This document shows positions 1 through 6,805 of a DNA stretch of 64,000 bases, in pieces. Source of the stretch: Desulfobacterales bacterium (GTDB lineage: Bacteria > Desulfobacterota > UBA8473); assembly GCA_016209225.1 (NCBI GenBank), contig JACQWO010000069.1, forward strand, positions 101,324-165,323, given 5' to 3'. The notes under the pieces are model-generated. The model was not told where the DNA came from. It searched no databases and worked only from the letters and a program-made list of their open reading frames with translations. A program made the translations under genes and the position numbers. The stretch's first letter is position 1; each line of letters starts with the position of its first letter.

Positions 1-714
1 GATCTCAGTTTCCTAAAAACATGTATGACAGCAGGAGAAACCTGTCCCCTTTCCCTTATTAAAGAATATCAAAAGAGGAATATACCCATAAGACAGGTAT
101 TCGGTCAGACGGAGACCTCTATCGTACTGTGGCTTCCTGAGGAGGATTCTATCAGAAAGGCAGGTTCTGTAGGGTTGCCTGTGTTCCATAGTGATGTCAG
201 GGTGGTGAACAAAAAGGGAGAGGATGTGGTACCAGGAGAGATCGGAGAGATCATCGTAAAAGGTCCTATCCAGATGATAGGCTATTGGAACCTCCCGCAG
301 GAAACACAACAGACCATGAGGGATGGTTGGTTGTATACCGGAGACCTATCCAGGGTAGATGATGAGGGATACGTTTATATAGTTGACAGAGAAAGGGATA
401 TGTTTATAAGCGGTGGGGAGAACGTATACCCGGCAGAGATTGAAAAGGTCTATGCTGCCCATCCAAAGATTCTGGAGTCGGCAGTAATTGGGGTTGCTGA
501 TGAGGAATGGGGAGAGGTGGGCAAGGCCATAATTGCCTTAAAAGAGGGAGAAACTATGACGGAGAAAGAGGCCATTGATTTCTGTAATAGTAAGTTGGCG
601 AAATACAAGATGCCGAAATCAGTGGTTTTTGTTGATGAACTTCCAAAGACAGCGAGTGGAAAGATTAAAAAGGGACCGCTTAGAGAGAAGTATGGTAGAC
701 CTTCCCTCAATTGA
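1..714 (+). CDS. Acyl-CoA ligase (AMP-forming), C-terminal part
   Basis: This is the C-terminal part of an ANL-superfamily acyl-CoA ligase; the frame is open from base 1, so the gene begins outside the window. Visible motifs are the substrate/ATP loop VFGQTETS, the adenylate-binding YTGDLS, the hinge RERDMFISGGENVYPAEIE, and the C-terminal catalytic lysine in PKTASGKIKK. Such enzymes activate a carboxylic acid to its CoA thioester through an acyl-AMP. The missing N-terminal half carries much of the acid pocket, so the substrate cannot be named. A crotonase lies 6 kb downstream on the same strand, but the integron remnant separates them, so a shared pathway is only a guess. Confidence 0.93.
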   Translation, partial: DLSFLKTCMTAGETCPLSLIKEYQKRNIPIRQVFGQTETSIVLWLPEEDSIRKAGSVGLPVFHSDVRVVNKKGEDVVPGEIGEIIVKGPIQMIGYWNLPQETQQTMRDGWLYTGDLSRVDDEGYVYIVDRERDMFISGGENVYPAEIEKVYAAHPKILESAVIGVADEEWGEVGKAIIALKEGETMTEKEAIDFCNSKLAKYKMPKSVVFVDELPKTASGKIKKGPLREKYGRPSLN

Positions 715-953
715 GCATGACCGTTTGCTTTTTGATAGTCTGACGTTTTGTACCAGGGAGTGGGGCCTGTTACCCAATTTGAAGCTTGCTACCCTGTGTT
801 AGAGTGCAGGAGCGGATTAGGTGAAAATTAATTAGCTTCTAATTAGTTGCAAATGCATGGTAATTTGAAAACCGTCCCTACTACCCCATATAATGTTGCT
901 TGCGACCGCGTTGGCCATCGAGCCTAAATAGGCGGTATTAAGGAGGTGAACCT

Positions 954-1130
954 ATGAAGAATGTCGAAATGACGGTGGAACAAGGTATCCTTGTTATCAA
1001 AGTTGACCTTTCCAAAGAGTTCGGTCCTTCATCATCTGGAAAGACCATCATCATCGCCACCACAGAGGGAAATGTGTCTATTCCTGGCAAGGAAGAGAAG
1101 GTCGGACTGAACGTGTACCGCAAGAAATGA
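954..1130 (+). CDS. Small conserved-looking protein, 58 aa
   Basis: This ORF is too short for the ORF track. It starts at ATG 954 directly behind a very strong ribosome binding site (AAGGAGGTGAACCT) and ends at TGA 1130. The protein begins MKNVEMTVEQGILVIKVDLS and continues with a Ser/Gly/Lys-rich stretch (EFGPSSSGKTIII). I recall similar small acidic/beta-rich proteins in anaerobic proteobacteria, but no function is known to me. The antisense ORF at 938-1231 is its shadow. The strong RBS and alternating hydrophobic pattern make a real gene likely. Confidence 0.75.
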   Translation: MKNVEMTVEQGILVIKVDLSKEFGPSSSGKTIIIATTEGNVSIPGKEEKVGLNVYRKK

Positions 1131-1267
1131 GACCGTGAGATGCTAATTTTTATAACTACGCTGGTGCCGCTGCTCATGTTGGTCAGTTTTAGAGCGTATT
1201 TATTCGACTGATCGTTCTGCTCTGTGACCAATAGTTACTTAGGGACGAAGTTACTTAGGATGTCCCC
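1131..1267. repeat. REP-like repeat at the broken end of the integrase
   Basis: No gene is seen here. Around 1234-1266 the word GTTACTTAGG occurs twice (1234 and 1250) and GGGAC pairs with GTCCC (1242/1262). This resembles the short hairpins scattered by IS200-like (RAYT) transposases. The stop codon of the integrase remnant falls inside it, so this is probably the break point of that gene. Confidence 0.4.
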
Positions 1268-1570
1268 AAAGGTTCCCTTATTGAAATCCGCAACCGGGGG
1301 TTCGCGTTTGCGCTGCATTTTAAAATATAGGGATACAGCGTGCGCCGCCTGATTTTGCTGGAATGGGATCTGTCTTTTTTCCCGCAACTTGTCAATAAAC
1401 AAACGCACCCGATCAGCCCGGGCTTTGGGTACAGGATATTTGCCGCAGAAATCCAGAAAATATCTGAGCCACTTTTTATAGTCCGCACGCTGTATCGGCG
1501 CAACGGCTCGTTTTTCGAGAGTTGCATCAAACCTCGTCAGAACGGGAGCCGGAACAGGCAGCATCGGCAT
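1235..1570 (-). pseudogene. intI: Integron-type tyrosine integrase, N-terminal remnant
   Basis: Only about 111 codons remain, against roughly 320 for an integron integrase. The recognisable part is the N-terminal core-binding (SAM-like) domain: YKKWLRYFLDFCGKY followed by RVRLFIDKLREKRQ and a helix ending in SLYFKMQ. The catalytic domain with the Arg-His-Arg-Tyr residues is missing, and the last residues come from the repeat at the break point, so it cannot be active. It is read away from the cassettes, with the attI-like stretch between, which is the normal layout of an integron. IntI rather than another tyrosine recombinase is inferred mainly from that layout and from the attC-like sites next door. 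Confidence 0.65.
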
Positions 1571-1718
1571 TGAACAGTTAACCTCCTACTAATATATAAT
1601 TGATATTGAACAACTTAAATAATGTTGTAATATCATATAGATTTGTCAACAAAATTTAAATTTGATATTGACAGGCTCAAAACTTCCTGATATTGACAGG
1701 AAACTATTCAATATATTG
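1571..1718 (+). other. Candidate attI region
   Basis: This AT-rich stretch lies between the integrase start and the first cassette. The 9-mer TGATATTGA occurs three times in the same orientation (1601, 1663, 1688), the last two extended to TGATATTGACAGG. Direct repeats like these are expected of accessory integrase-binding sites in attI. The probable crossover point is the G of GTTCCCC at 1718. The promoter of the integrase and a cassette promoter would also be expected here, but no clear -35/-10 pair was identified. Confidence 0.5.
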
Positions 1719-1745
1719 TTCCCCCCTCGCTCCGCTCGGGGGGAA
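1718..1745 (+). repeat. 28-bp cassette-head repeat, copy A
   Basis: The sequence starts GTTCCCCCCTCGCTCCGCTC and ends in six G and AA. It is imperfectly palindromic and is found again, identical but inverted, at 57408-57435. In both places it begins at a presumed integron crossover (G/TT) and opens a gene cassette. Confidence 0.8.
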
Positions 1746-1849
1746 TGCGGCAGTTGAGCAGCGAACTCCTGATTTCCCCTTCGCTCCGCTGCGGGGAGAA
1801 CCAGGAGTTCGAGACAGATGCCCTTCGGGCACTGCTCAACTGCCGCATT
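1744..1849. repeat. Long nested inverted repeat (cruciform)
   Basis: The outer arms AATGCGGCAGTTGAGCAG (1744-1761) and its exact complement (1832-1849) enclose a second perfect pair CGAACTCCTG/CAGGAGTTCG (1762-1771, 1802-1811). A third hairpin (CCCCTTCGCTCC...GCGGGG) sits at the centre, and GCCCTTCGGGC lies between the arms on one side. As RNA it would form a large branched structure directly upstream of the 1866 gene. It contains GTTGAGC/GCTCAAC, which look like integron core boxes but in the wrong order for an attC. Confidence 0.85.
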
Positions 1850-1865
1850 ATGAGAAGGATAAGAT

Positions 1866-2321
1866 ATGATAAACACGATAAAAACAACAGTAACAAAACA
1901 CAGTGTAGTGATAGGAATAACGCTAATAGTGTGGTTGCTGCTGCAAATCCTAAAGGAACTGTTGCCATTAGTCTTACCCTCAATTCTTCAAAATTCTCCA
2001 CCCAAATTAATCCTATTGCTGTTGGTATTATCCATGTTAGGAAATCTAATATTGTTGACATTGGTTATCCTAAATCGCAATAAAAAATTGAAATTAAAAT
2101 TTGGCATATATTGGGACAATGAAACTGATCCCAATCCTTACTGCCCTATATGTAAGGCACCATTACAGGTCGATGAACGTGCATTTACTTTCAATGAAGT
2201 GAATTTGGGTTCTTTAAAACTAACTTGTTTAAAATGTGAAAAACCCATTCCTATTAGGGATGACAATAGCCAGTATGTACCTTTTAAAAAGGCCAAAGAA
2301 CTTATTTTAAAATCTAGATAA
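1866..2321 (+). CDS. Cassette protein: two-helix membrane anchor plus zinc ribbon
   Basis: I do not recognise this 151-residue protein. Residues about 13-40 and 46-69 are hydrophobic and would cross the membrane twice; a basic segment (NRNKKLKLKF) follows, then a soluble domain with CPICKAPLQ and CLKCEKP, two CxxC pairs that suit one zinc ribbon. The stop codon lies six bases before an attC-like site and the gene follows the cassette-head repeat, so it is very probably the payload of the first cassette of the integron. The low GC content differs from the metabolic genes elsewhere in the window, as is usual for cassettes. Confidence 0.75.
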   Translation: MINTIKTTVTKHSVVIGITLIVWLLLQILKELLPLVLPSILQNSPPKLILLLLVLSMLGNLILLTLVILNRNKKLKLKFGIYWDNETDPNPYCPICKAPLQVDERAFTFNEVNLGSLKLTCLKCEKPIPIRDDNSQYVPFKKAKELILKSR

Positions 2322-2327
2322 AATTCA

Positions 2328-2383
2328 CATAACAACAAAATGCAGCGGATACTTAAAAACGTCCCGCTGATTACGGCGTTATC
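2328..2383 (+). other. attC-like recombination site 1
   Basis: The order is R'' CATAAC, spacer, L'' AATGCAGCGG, a loop, L' CCCGCTGATT, spacer, R' GTTATC, in 56 bp. The arms pair except for one extra G in L'', the unpaired base typical of attC and one that sets the polarity to the plus strand, as the genes require. The R boxes are relaxed from the 7-bp consensus. Confidence 0.75.
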
Positions 2384-2441
2384 ATATTAATTGACTAACA
2401 AGGTCTCTTTTGTTATCTTTTATAAATTGGAGGCTACTATT

Positions 2442-2690
2442 ATGAAAGAAAAACAATTGCTCGAAAGAATCGTACTGAACCCAAAAGTTATGGTAGGTAA
2501 GCCTGTCATACGGGGAACTCGTTTAACTGTCGATTTCATTCTTAATCTCTTGGCGCACGGGGCTACAGAGAATGAGATTTTGAATGAATACAAAGGCCTC
2601 ACCATTGAAGACATACATGCTTGCTTCCTTTTCGCCACAAAGTCCCTCAAGAACACTGAATTTATGCCGCTGATGGCGGAGTATTCCTAA
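2442..2690 (+). CDS. DUF433 antitoxin
   Basis: This 82-residue protein is a DUF433 member: RIVLNPKVMVGKPVIRGTR followed by a helix-turn-helix-like stretch (LTVDFILNLLAHGATENEIL) and YKGLTIEDIHACFLFA. DUF433 proteins are usually antitoxins of PIN-like DUF5615 toxins and presumably repress their own operon. ATG 2442 is chosen because GGAGG lies nine bases ahead of it; the ORF track start at 2391 adds residues that do not belong to the family. The stop overlaps the start of the toxin by one base (TAATG), indicating translational coupling. Confidence 0.9.
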   Translation: MKEKQLLERIVLNPKVMVGKPVIRGTRLTVDFILNLLAHGATENEILNEYKGLTIEDIHACFLFATKSLKNTEFMPLMAEYS

Positions 2691-3040
2691 TGCGATTCCT
2701 CGTGGATGAATGTACAGGCCCAGCTGTTGCAGAGTGGCTGCGCAATCAAAAGCACGAAGTATTTTCGGTTTTTGAAGAGGCAAGAGGAATGGATGATGAT
2801 GGCATAATCTTGAAGGCACTTGAAGAAAATTGGATTTTGATCACAAACGATAAGGATTTCGGAGAAAAAGTATATCGAGATGGCCGACTTCACAGGGGTG
2901 TCATTTTACTTCGCCTTGAAGATGAACGTTCTCCATCAAAAATCCAAGTACTATCCCGCCTTCTAAGGACATACCCAGATCGACTGTCAAACACATTTGT
3001 CGTAGTCACGGAAAAGCAGATTCGTTTTGCCCGAAGGTAG
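2690..3040 (+). CDS. DUF5615 PIN-like toxin
   Basis: This is a 116-residue DUF5615 (Mut7-C/PIN-like) protein, full length for the family. MRFLVDECTG supplies the first acidic residues and ITNDKDFGE the second acidic cluster of the presumed nuclease centre; GVILLRL is the third core strand. It forms a bicistron with the DUF433 gene and both lie between two attC-like sites, so the pair makes a mobile cassette. RNase activity is inferred from the PIN-like fold. Confidence 0.88.
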   Translation: MRFLVDECTGPAVAEWLRNQKHEVFSVFEEARGMDDDGIILKALEENWILITNDKDFGEKVYRDGRLHRGVILLRLEDERSPSKIQVLSRLLRTYPDRLSNTFVVVTEKQIRFARR

Positions 3041-3055
3041 ATTAAAAGGAGAAGT

Positions 3056-3180
3056 CCCAACCAGTCAGTGCACCAGACCGGAAAAGCCGTGCCGTTTTTT
3101 ACATTAACGGCATTTTGTGTAAAACATCCAATTTTTCATCTTCCTTATAGCTTTTCCGGCTGGTGACTTTCACGTTCTGC
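3056..3180 (+). other. attC-like recombination site 2 (long)
   Basis: The arms CACCAGACCGGAAAAGC (3070) and GCTTTTCCGGCTGGTG (3150) pair throughout except for one extra A in the left arm, which gives plus-strand polarity. CCCAAC and GTTCTGC lie outside at 8-9 bases, wider than the usual 5-6. The ~70-bp middle holds a further hairpin (GCCGTT...AACGGC). Total length of about 125 bp is within the attC range. The core boxes are degenerate. Confidence 0.55.
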
Positions 3181-3240
3181 CGCTAGATAGTTGCTTGCAA
3201 TAGTCAGGCTGAAAAATGATCTGTACACAGGAGATTTGAG

Positions 3241-3492
3241 ATGAAACAACTTACGAGAATAACATTTGATCCAAATGTAATTGGAGGTAAGCCCTGCATT
3301 CGGGGTATGCGCGTGACTATAGGCTTGATTGTGGGGCTCATAGCTTCTGGCCACACCAAAGAAGAAATTCTGAAATTATATCCCTACCTGGAATCCCAAG
3401 ATATTAATGAAGCCCTCTCCTATGCTGCTTGGCGGGTCGAAGAAATCGAAGTTCCTCTTGTCCTGGCGTCGGCGCATGAAGGTATTAATTGA
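3241..3492 (+). CDS. DUF433 antitoxin, second copy
   Basis: This 83-residue DUF433 protein has the family motif RITFDPNVIGGKPCIRGMR and a helical segment ending in LYPYLESQDINEALSYAAWR. It is only distantly similar to the copy at 2442, so it is a separate acquisition rather than a tandem duplication. ATG 3241 has GGAGA ten bases upstream. Its 3' end overlaps the start of a toxin gene that is broken, so this antitoxin is probably an orphan. Confidence 0.9.
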   Translation: MKQLTRITFDPNVIGGKPCIRGMRVTIGLIVGLIASGHTKEEILKLYPYLESQDINEALSYAAWRVEEIEVPLVLASAHEGIN

Positions 3493-3679
3493 TATGAATC
3501 TTTCGCCAGTGTGGGAGAGTGTTCTAGAAGATGCACACGAAATTCTGGGGACAGAATACTTGTGCGGCCGGGCAAGTATTATATTACCATGTCCCTTAGT
3601 ATGTGGGGGTAGCGCAACGGCAGTATGGTCAAAGGATCTGATATCGATAACGTGGACTTTACAAGAAAACCGTCTTTAA
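3476..3679 (+). pseudogene. DUF5615 toxin, truncated
   Basis: The frame starts at ATG 3476, overlapping the antitoxin, with MKVLIDMNLSPVWESVLEDA, a good DUF5615 N-terminus. Homology stops at about base 3545, where a hairpin repeat begins; the remaining codons (Cys/Gly-rich, then random) are read through that repeat and downstream DNA. The conserved acidic C-terminal half is missing. Loss of the toxin while the antitoxin stays intact is a common decay route. Confidence 0.75.
3548..3595. repeat. REP-like hairpin at the toxin break point
   Basis: GGGACA (3548) pairs with TGTCCC (3590) and inside it AATACTTG pairs with CAAGTATT around a GC-rich loop. The type is the same as the repeat at the integrase break point, with GGGAC(A/G) and CTTG/CTTAG words. 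It probably marks an insertion or deletion joint. Confidence 0.6.
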
Positions 3680-4314
3680 GAAACGCCCGATTTACTGATT
3701 TTTTGATCCGGAAGAATGCTTTTGACGAAGGTGGTTTTAAAGGATGGGTCTTTTGTCCTGGGATGCTGTTTAACTCAACAGACAAATGGTGGGGAGATCA
3801 GGGGAAGCGTGATAAGCCCCATGAGGGATTGGATTTATGCCTCTACAAGGATCGGGAGGACAAGATTCTTCGTCTTGGTGAAAAGGCAAATATCCCCGTA
3901 ATATATGACGGCATAGTTGTTAGGATTGTCGATGATTTTCTTGGAAAATCGGTGATCATAGAACATTTATTTTCCGACTGTGATAACAATAGGTTCTATA
4001 CGATTTATGGTCATACAATTCCAGAAGACAATCTTCACGTTGGCAAAATAGTCAAGGAGGGGGATGTCATTGCAACCTTGGCTGACTCGAACAGCTTAAA
4101 AACAAACATCTTTCCCCATTTACACATCTCACTCGGGTGGACATCCAAAGCAATCTCATATGACAGATTGGATTGGGAAAACATTGGCGCTCCAAATACG
4201 TTGACGTTGTTGGATCCCCTGCAGGTTATTGATTGGCATTACCTTATATTGGCACGCGAAAATTGTAAAAAGTTGGGACTTCCGGTACGCCCCTTAAATA
4301 ATAAGATTCTCTGA
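3625..4314 (+). CDS. M23 (LytM-like) peptidase-domain protein
   Basis: The 229-residue frame contains a compact M23 signature: HEGLDLC (H-x3-D zinc ligands), YTIYGHT, a VKEGDVIATL turn and PHLHISLG. M23 enzymes cut peptidoglycan cross-links, but no signal peptide or membrane segment is visible, so secretion is unclear. The start at ATG 3625 has no convincing RBS and lies inside the debris of the broken toxin; the true N-terminus may have been lost, or translation may start at a later Met (for example in CPGMLFNS). Composition is like the adjoining cassettes, and it may have arrived with them. Confidence 0.65.
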   Translation: MVKGSDIDNVDFTRKPSLRNARFTDFLIRKNAFDEGGFKGWVFCPGMLFNSTDKWWGDQGKRDKPHEGLDLCLYKDREDKILRLGEKANIPVIYDGIVVRIVDDFLGKSVIIEHLFSDCDNNRFYTIYGHTIPEDNLHVGKIVKEGDVIATLADSNSLKTNIFPHLHISLGWTSKAISYDRLDWENIGAPNTLTLLDPLQVIDWHYLILARENCKKLGLPVRPLNNKIL

Positions 4315-4365
4315 TTTTTAAAAATTGTTCAAATCCAGTGCTCCCTTATAACAATGGTCTCCACC

Positions 4366-5682
4366 TCAAATATGCACATAGGCTGCCGCCTGGTCACCAG
4401 CCAGGTAACCTGTAGAAAAAGCGGCCTGAAGGTTATAGCCCCCCGTATCTGCATCTATATCCATGATTTCTCCGCAAAAATAGAGCCCGTCAATCAGTCG
4501 CGATGCCATCGTACGCGGATCAATCTCTTTCAGGGAAACACCACCGGCTGTAACGATGGCTGACGACATGGGAAGGGCAGATTTAACATTGAAGCGAAGA
4601 GACTTGAGCAGGTCAATGAGTTTTTCACGTTCTTCCGCGTTGATTTGATTCCCCGGTTTGTCCGGGGGGATACCCGTCATAACAACAAACGGCTCAACCA
4701 TCTTGGCAGGAAGCAATCCGTCAAGAATACGTCGATAGCTCCTTTTGCTGAAACGGTCAAAATCTCTCTGAAGGCGATCGCGAAGCTGGTTTCTGCCCAG
4801 GGCAGGTTTTAGATCGATGGAAACACTGACATGGCCATGCTCCAGGGCATCAACAACAACAAGACTCATAAGCAATGTAACCGGCCCTCCGATACCAAAA
4901 TGGGTAATCATCATATCGCCCATCCGGCTTTCGATAACTGGTCGGGGAGGACATTTCTTCCCTGTGTCTCGCCCTGTATCATGTGTCGGTGTCATAGAAG
5001 CGTCAATCTCATCTGACCTACACTGGAATGCCGTCAGACGGACATTGCAAAGGCTGACACCCTGCATAGACTTTGCGAGGGGGACTTCTTCGACAACGAG
5101 AGGCACCAACGCGGGGCGAAGCCCGATTATGTTATGACCAAGGGTAGCAGCTATTTTATACCCGTCCCCGGAGGAACCAGTAGCAGGATATGTTGAACCA
5201 CCGGTCGCTAGGATGACAGCCTTAGCTGGATACTCTCCCTCATCTGTTTGCACGCCCGTCACCCGCCTGTTAGTAACTTGAACCCCTTTAACCCTGGAAC
5301 CAGTCACAACCTGCACGTCCTGGTCACTGAGGAATTTTCTGAATGCATTAACTACATCGCCGGCACTGTCTGAAACCGGGAATATCCGTCCTCCACGTTC
5401 AATCTTCGTCTCTATGCCGTAGTGACTCAAAAACGCCAGTAGATCTTCTCGAAAGAAGTGATGGAAGGCACTATAGAGAAAGCGGCCGTTGGGACCATAC
5501 ATGGAGATGAATTCATCTATATCCTTGACGTTTGTAAGGTTACAGCGGGTCTTGCCGCTGATCAGGAGTTTCTGTCCCAAATTACGGGTCTTTTCAAGGA
5601 GAATGACTTTTGCACCTCTTTTGGCTGCTATACCTGCGCCCATCATACCCCCTGCTCCGCCACCGACTACAATAACATGCAT
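4366..5682 (-). CDS. HI0933/YhiN-family FAD-dependent oxidoreductase
   Basis: This 438-residue flavoprotein begins with the Rossmann motif MHVIVVGGGAGGMMGAGIAA and carries the family signature GQKLLISGKTRCNLTN, then LATGGSTYPATGSSGDGY and the C-terminal GGYNLQAAFSTGYLAG FAD loop. The HI0933 family is widespread but its substrate is not settled. The start is placed at 5682, because AAGGAT precedes that ATG and the 11 residues before it are not part of the fold. It is a single gene, convergent with the M23 gene. Confidence 0.88.
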   Translation of the reverse strand: MHVIVVGGGAGGMMGAGIAAKRGAKVILLEKTRNLGQKLLISGKTRCNLTNVKDIDEFISMYGPNGRFLYSAFHHFFREDLLAFLSHYGIETKIERGGRIFPVSDSAGDVVNAFRKFLSDQDVQVVTGSRVKGVQVTNRRVTGVQTDEGEYPAKAVILATGGSTYPATGSSGDGYKIAATLGHNIIGLRPALVPLVVEEVPLAKSMQGVSLCNVRLTAFQCRSDEIDASMTPTHDTGRDTGKKCPPRPVIESRMGDMMITHFGIGGPVTLLMSLVVVDALEHGHVSVSIDLKPALGRNQLRDRLQRDFDRFSKRSYRRILDGLLPAKMVEPFVVMTGIPPDKPGNQINAEEREKLIDLLKSLRFNVKSALPMSSAIVTAGGVSLKEIDPRTMASRLIDGLYFCGEIMDIDADTGGYNLQAAFSTGYLAGDQAAAYVHI

Positions 5683-5819
5683 ATCAGAATCCTTCTTATT
5701 ATGAAAGCTATACACGTCTCACTGACCCCTCACCACCTATTAAATACCATTTTTCTATATTTTAAAACACAAATTTATTTGATATGCTTCTTCTCCCGAT
5801 TAGTTGGGAGAAAGTGGTA

Positions 5820-5925
5820 GAGGATTCGAGGATTCAAGTGTTTGTTTTCTAATGATTTTATCAATGCTTTAAGCATTTAGCTCGAATCCTTGACCCCTTG
5901 AATCCTCTTCATCGACCAACTCTTT
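5820..5925. repeat. Palindromic word repeat
   Basis: GAGGATTCGAGGATTCAAG on the left is matched by complementary words (GAATCCTTG, CCTTGAATCCTC) on the right, around an AT-rich loop with AATGCTTTAAGCATT. No coding potential is seen. It forms the first part of a 690-bp gene-free stretch (5683-6374). Confidence 0.6.
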
Positions 5926-6064
5926 GGGAGATGAACCTTTGATATTTAAACCCACTACTCCCCCGTAATAAGCAGAACTAGTTATCTGAATAAATAAGAA
6001 ACGGTATTTTAGTCATTGACATAGGATGTACCATTTGATAATTAGTTTATCATGAGAAATGAAA

Positions 6065-6220
6065 AATTTCCTTTGGAGCGAACATGAGCAGGATTTTTGG
6101 GGAACCCATCTTGACGAAGCGGAAGATAAGTATTTTCAGCTGTTTGAGTCCGAAGGGCGAGTTCCTGAAAATGCCTGAAGCAAGTCATAGATGGGTCAAA
6201 AAACCTGCACTAGAGAGCGG
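6065..6220 (+). repeat. Fold-back element family R1, degenerate copy
   Basis: The words TTTTTGGGGAACCCATCTT, GAGTCCGAAGGGCGAGTT and AGATGGGTCAAAAAA occur in the same order as in the clear R1 copies at 19.3, 49.4 and 63.7 kb, but the intervening bases have drifted and the ends are lost. The rest of the gene-free region 6221-6374 shows nothing recognisable. Confidence 0.6.
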
Positions 6221-6374
6221 AAAAGGGAATTTTTCAGTGTGAACTAATTTTGATATTAGATCGACAATTTAATTGACTAACACCCTTGAGAATGGTTAAA
6301 AAGAAAGGGGGTGGAGTAATCTTATTAATTGTTGTAGAAACCTATAAACATGACTAATTGGAGGTAAAATAGAA

Positions 6375-6803
6375 ATGGATATTATTTTGATTTGTCGAGA
6401 TGCTTTAGAGAATTCGGTCATTAGCAATATAGCTATGGCTATGGAAGCTAAGAAGAATGGAAGTAATGCAGGAATTGTGTTTACACAGGAAGCTCTGGTT
6501 GCTCTTACCGGAGGTTCTTTCCGATGGTCGCCTCTGATGGAAAACCGGGATACCAAGATAAAGGTATCAAAGAATGCAACAGCCATGGGTCTCCAAATAG
6601 CAAGCGAAAAAGATAAAAGGTGGATTGACATCTACCGTTTGCTCAAATCAGCTAAGGAAGCTGGGATTTTACTTATGGCTTGTCCCTTATGGTCACAGCT
6701 TTTGCAGGTAGAGGGTAAGCTCCCCCCTGAAATTAGTACTGTAGATTCGCAAACGTTATTCAAGGAAATGAACCAAGCAAAAATAATTATAGGAGGATTT
6801 TAG
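6375..6803 (+). CDS. DsrE/DsrF-like protein
   Basis: This 142-residue protein has the DsrE-like alpha/beta pattern: MDIILICRDALENSV, then AMAMEAKKNGSNAGIVFTQEAL, and a second half with KEAGILLMACPLWSQLL. One cysteine stands in ACPLW, the site expected for the active or sulfur-carrying Cys of the superfamily. A GGAGG lies nine bases before ATG 6375. It is two bases upstream of the crotonase gene and surely co-transcribed; a link between sulfur-relay-type proteins and CoA-ester metabolism is not established, so its role is open. Confidence 0.75.
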   Translation: MDIILICRDALENSVISNIAMAMEAKKNGSNAGIVFTQEALVALTGGSFRWSPLMENRDTKIKVSKNATAMGLQIASEKDKRWIDIYRLLKSAKEAGILLMACPLWSQLLQVEGKLPPEISTVDSQTLFKEMNQAKIIIGGF

Positions 6804-6805
6804 CC

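Noticed and set aside
1744-1849. The nested inverted repeat as an attC site
   Set aside because: The core-like boxes are in the order GTTRRRY...RYYYAAC, the reverse of an attC, and the arms are perfectly paired without an extra base.
4240-4275. TTGGCACGCG in the M23 gene as a sigma54 promoter
   Set aside because: The -12 TTGC element is missing at the required spacing and the motif lies within a coding sequence.
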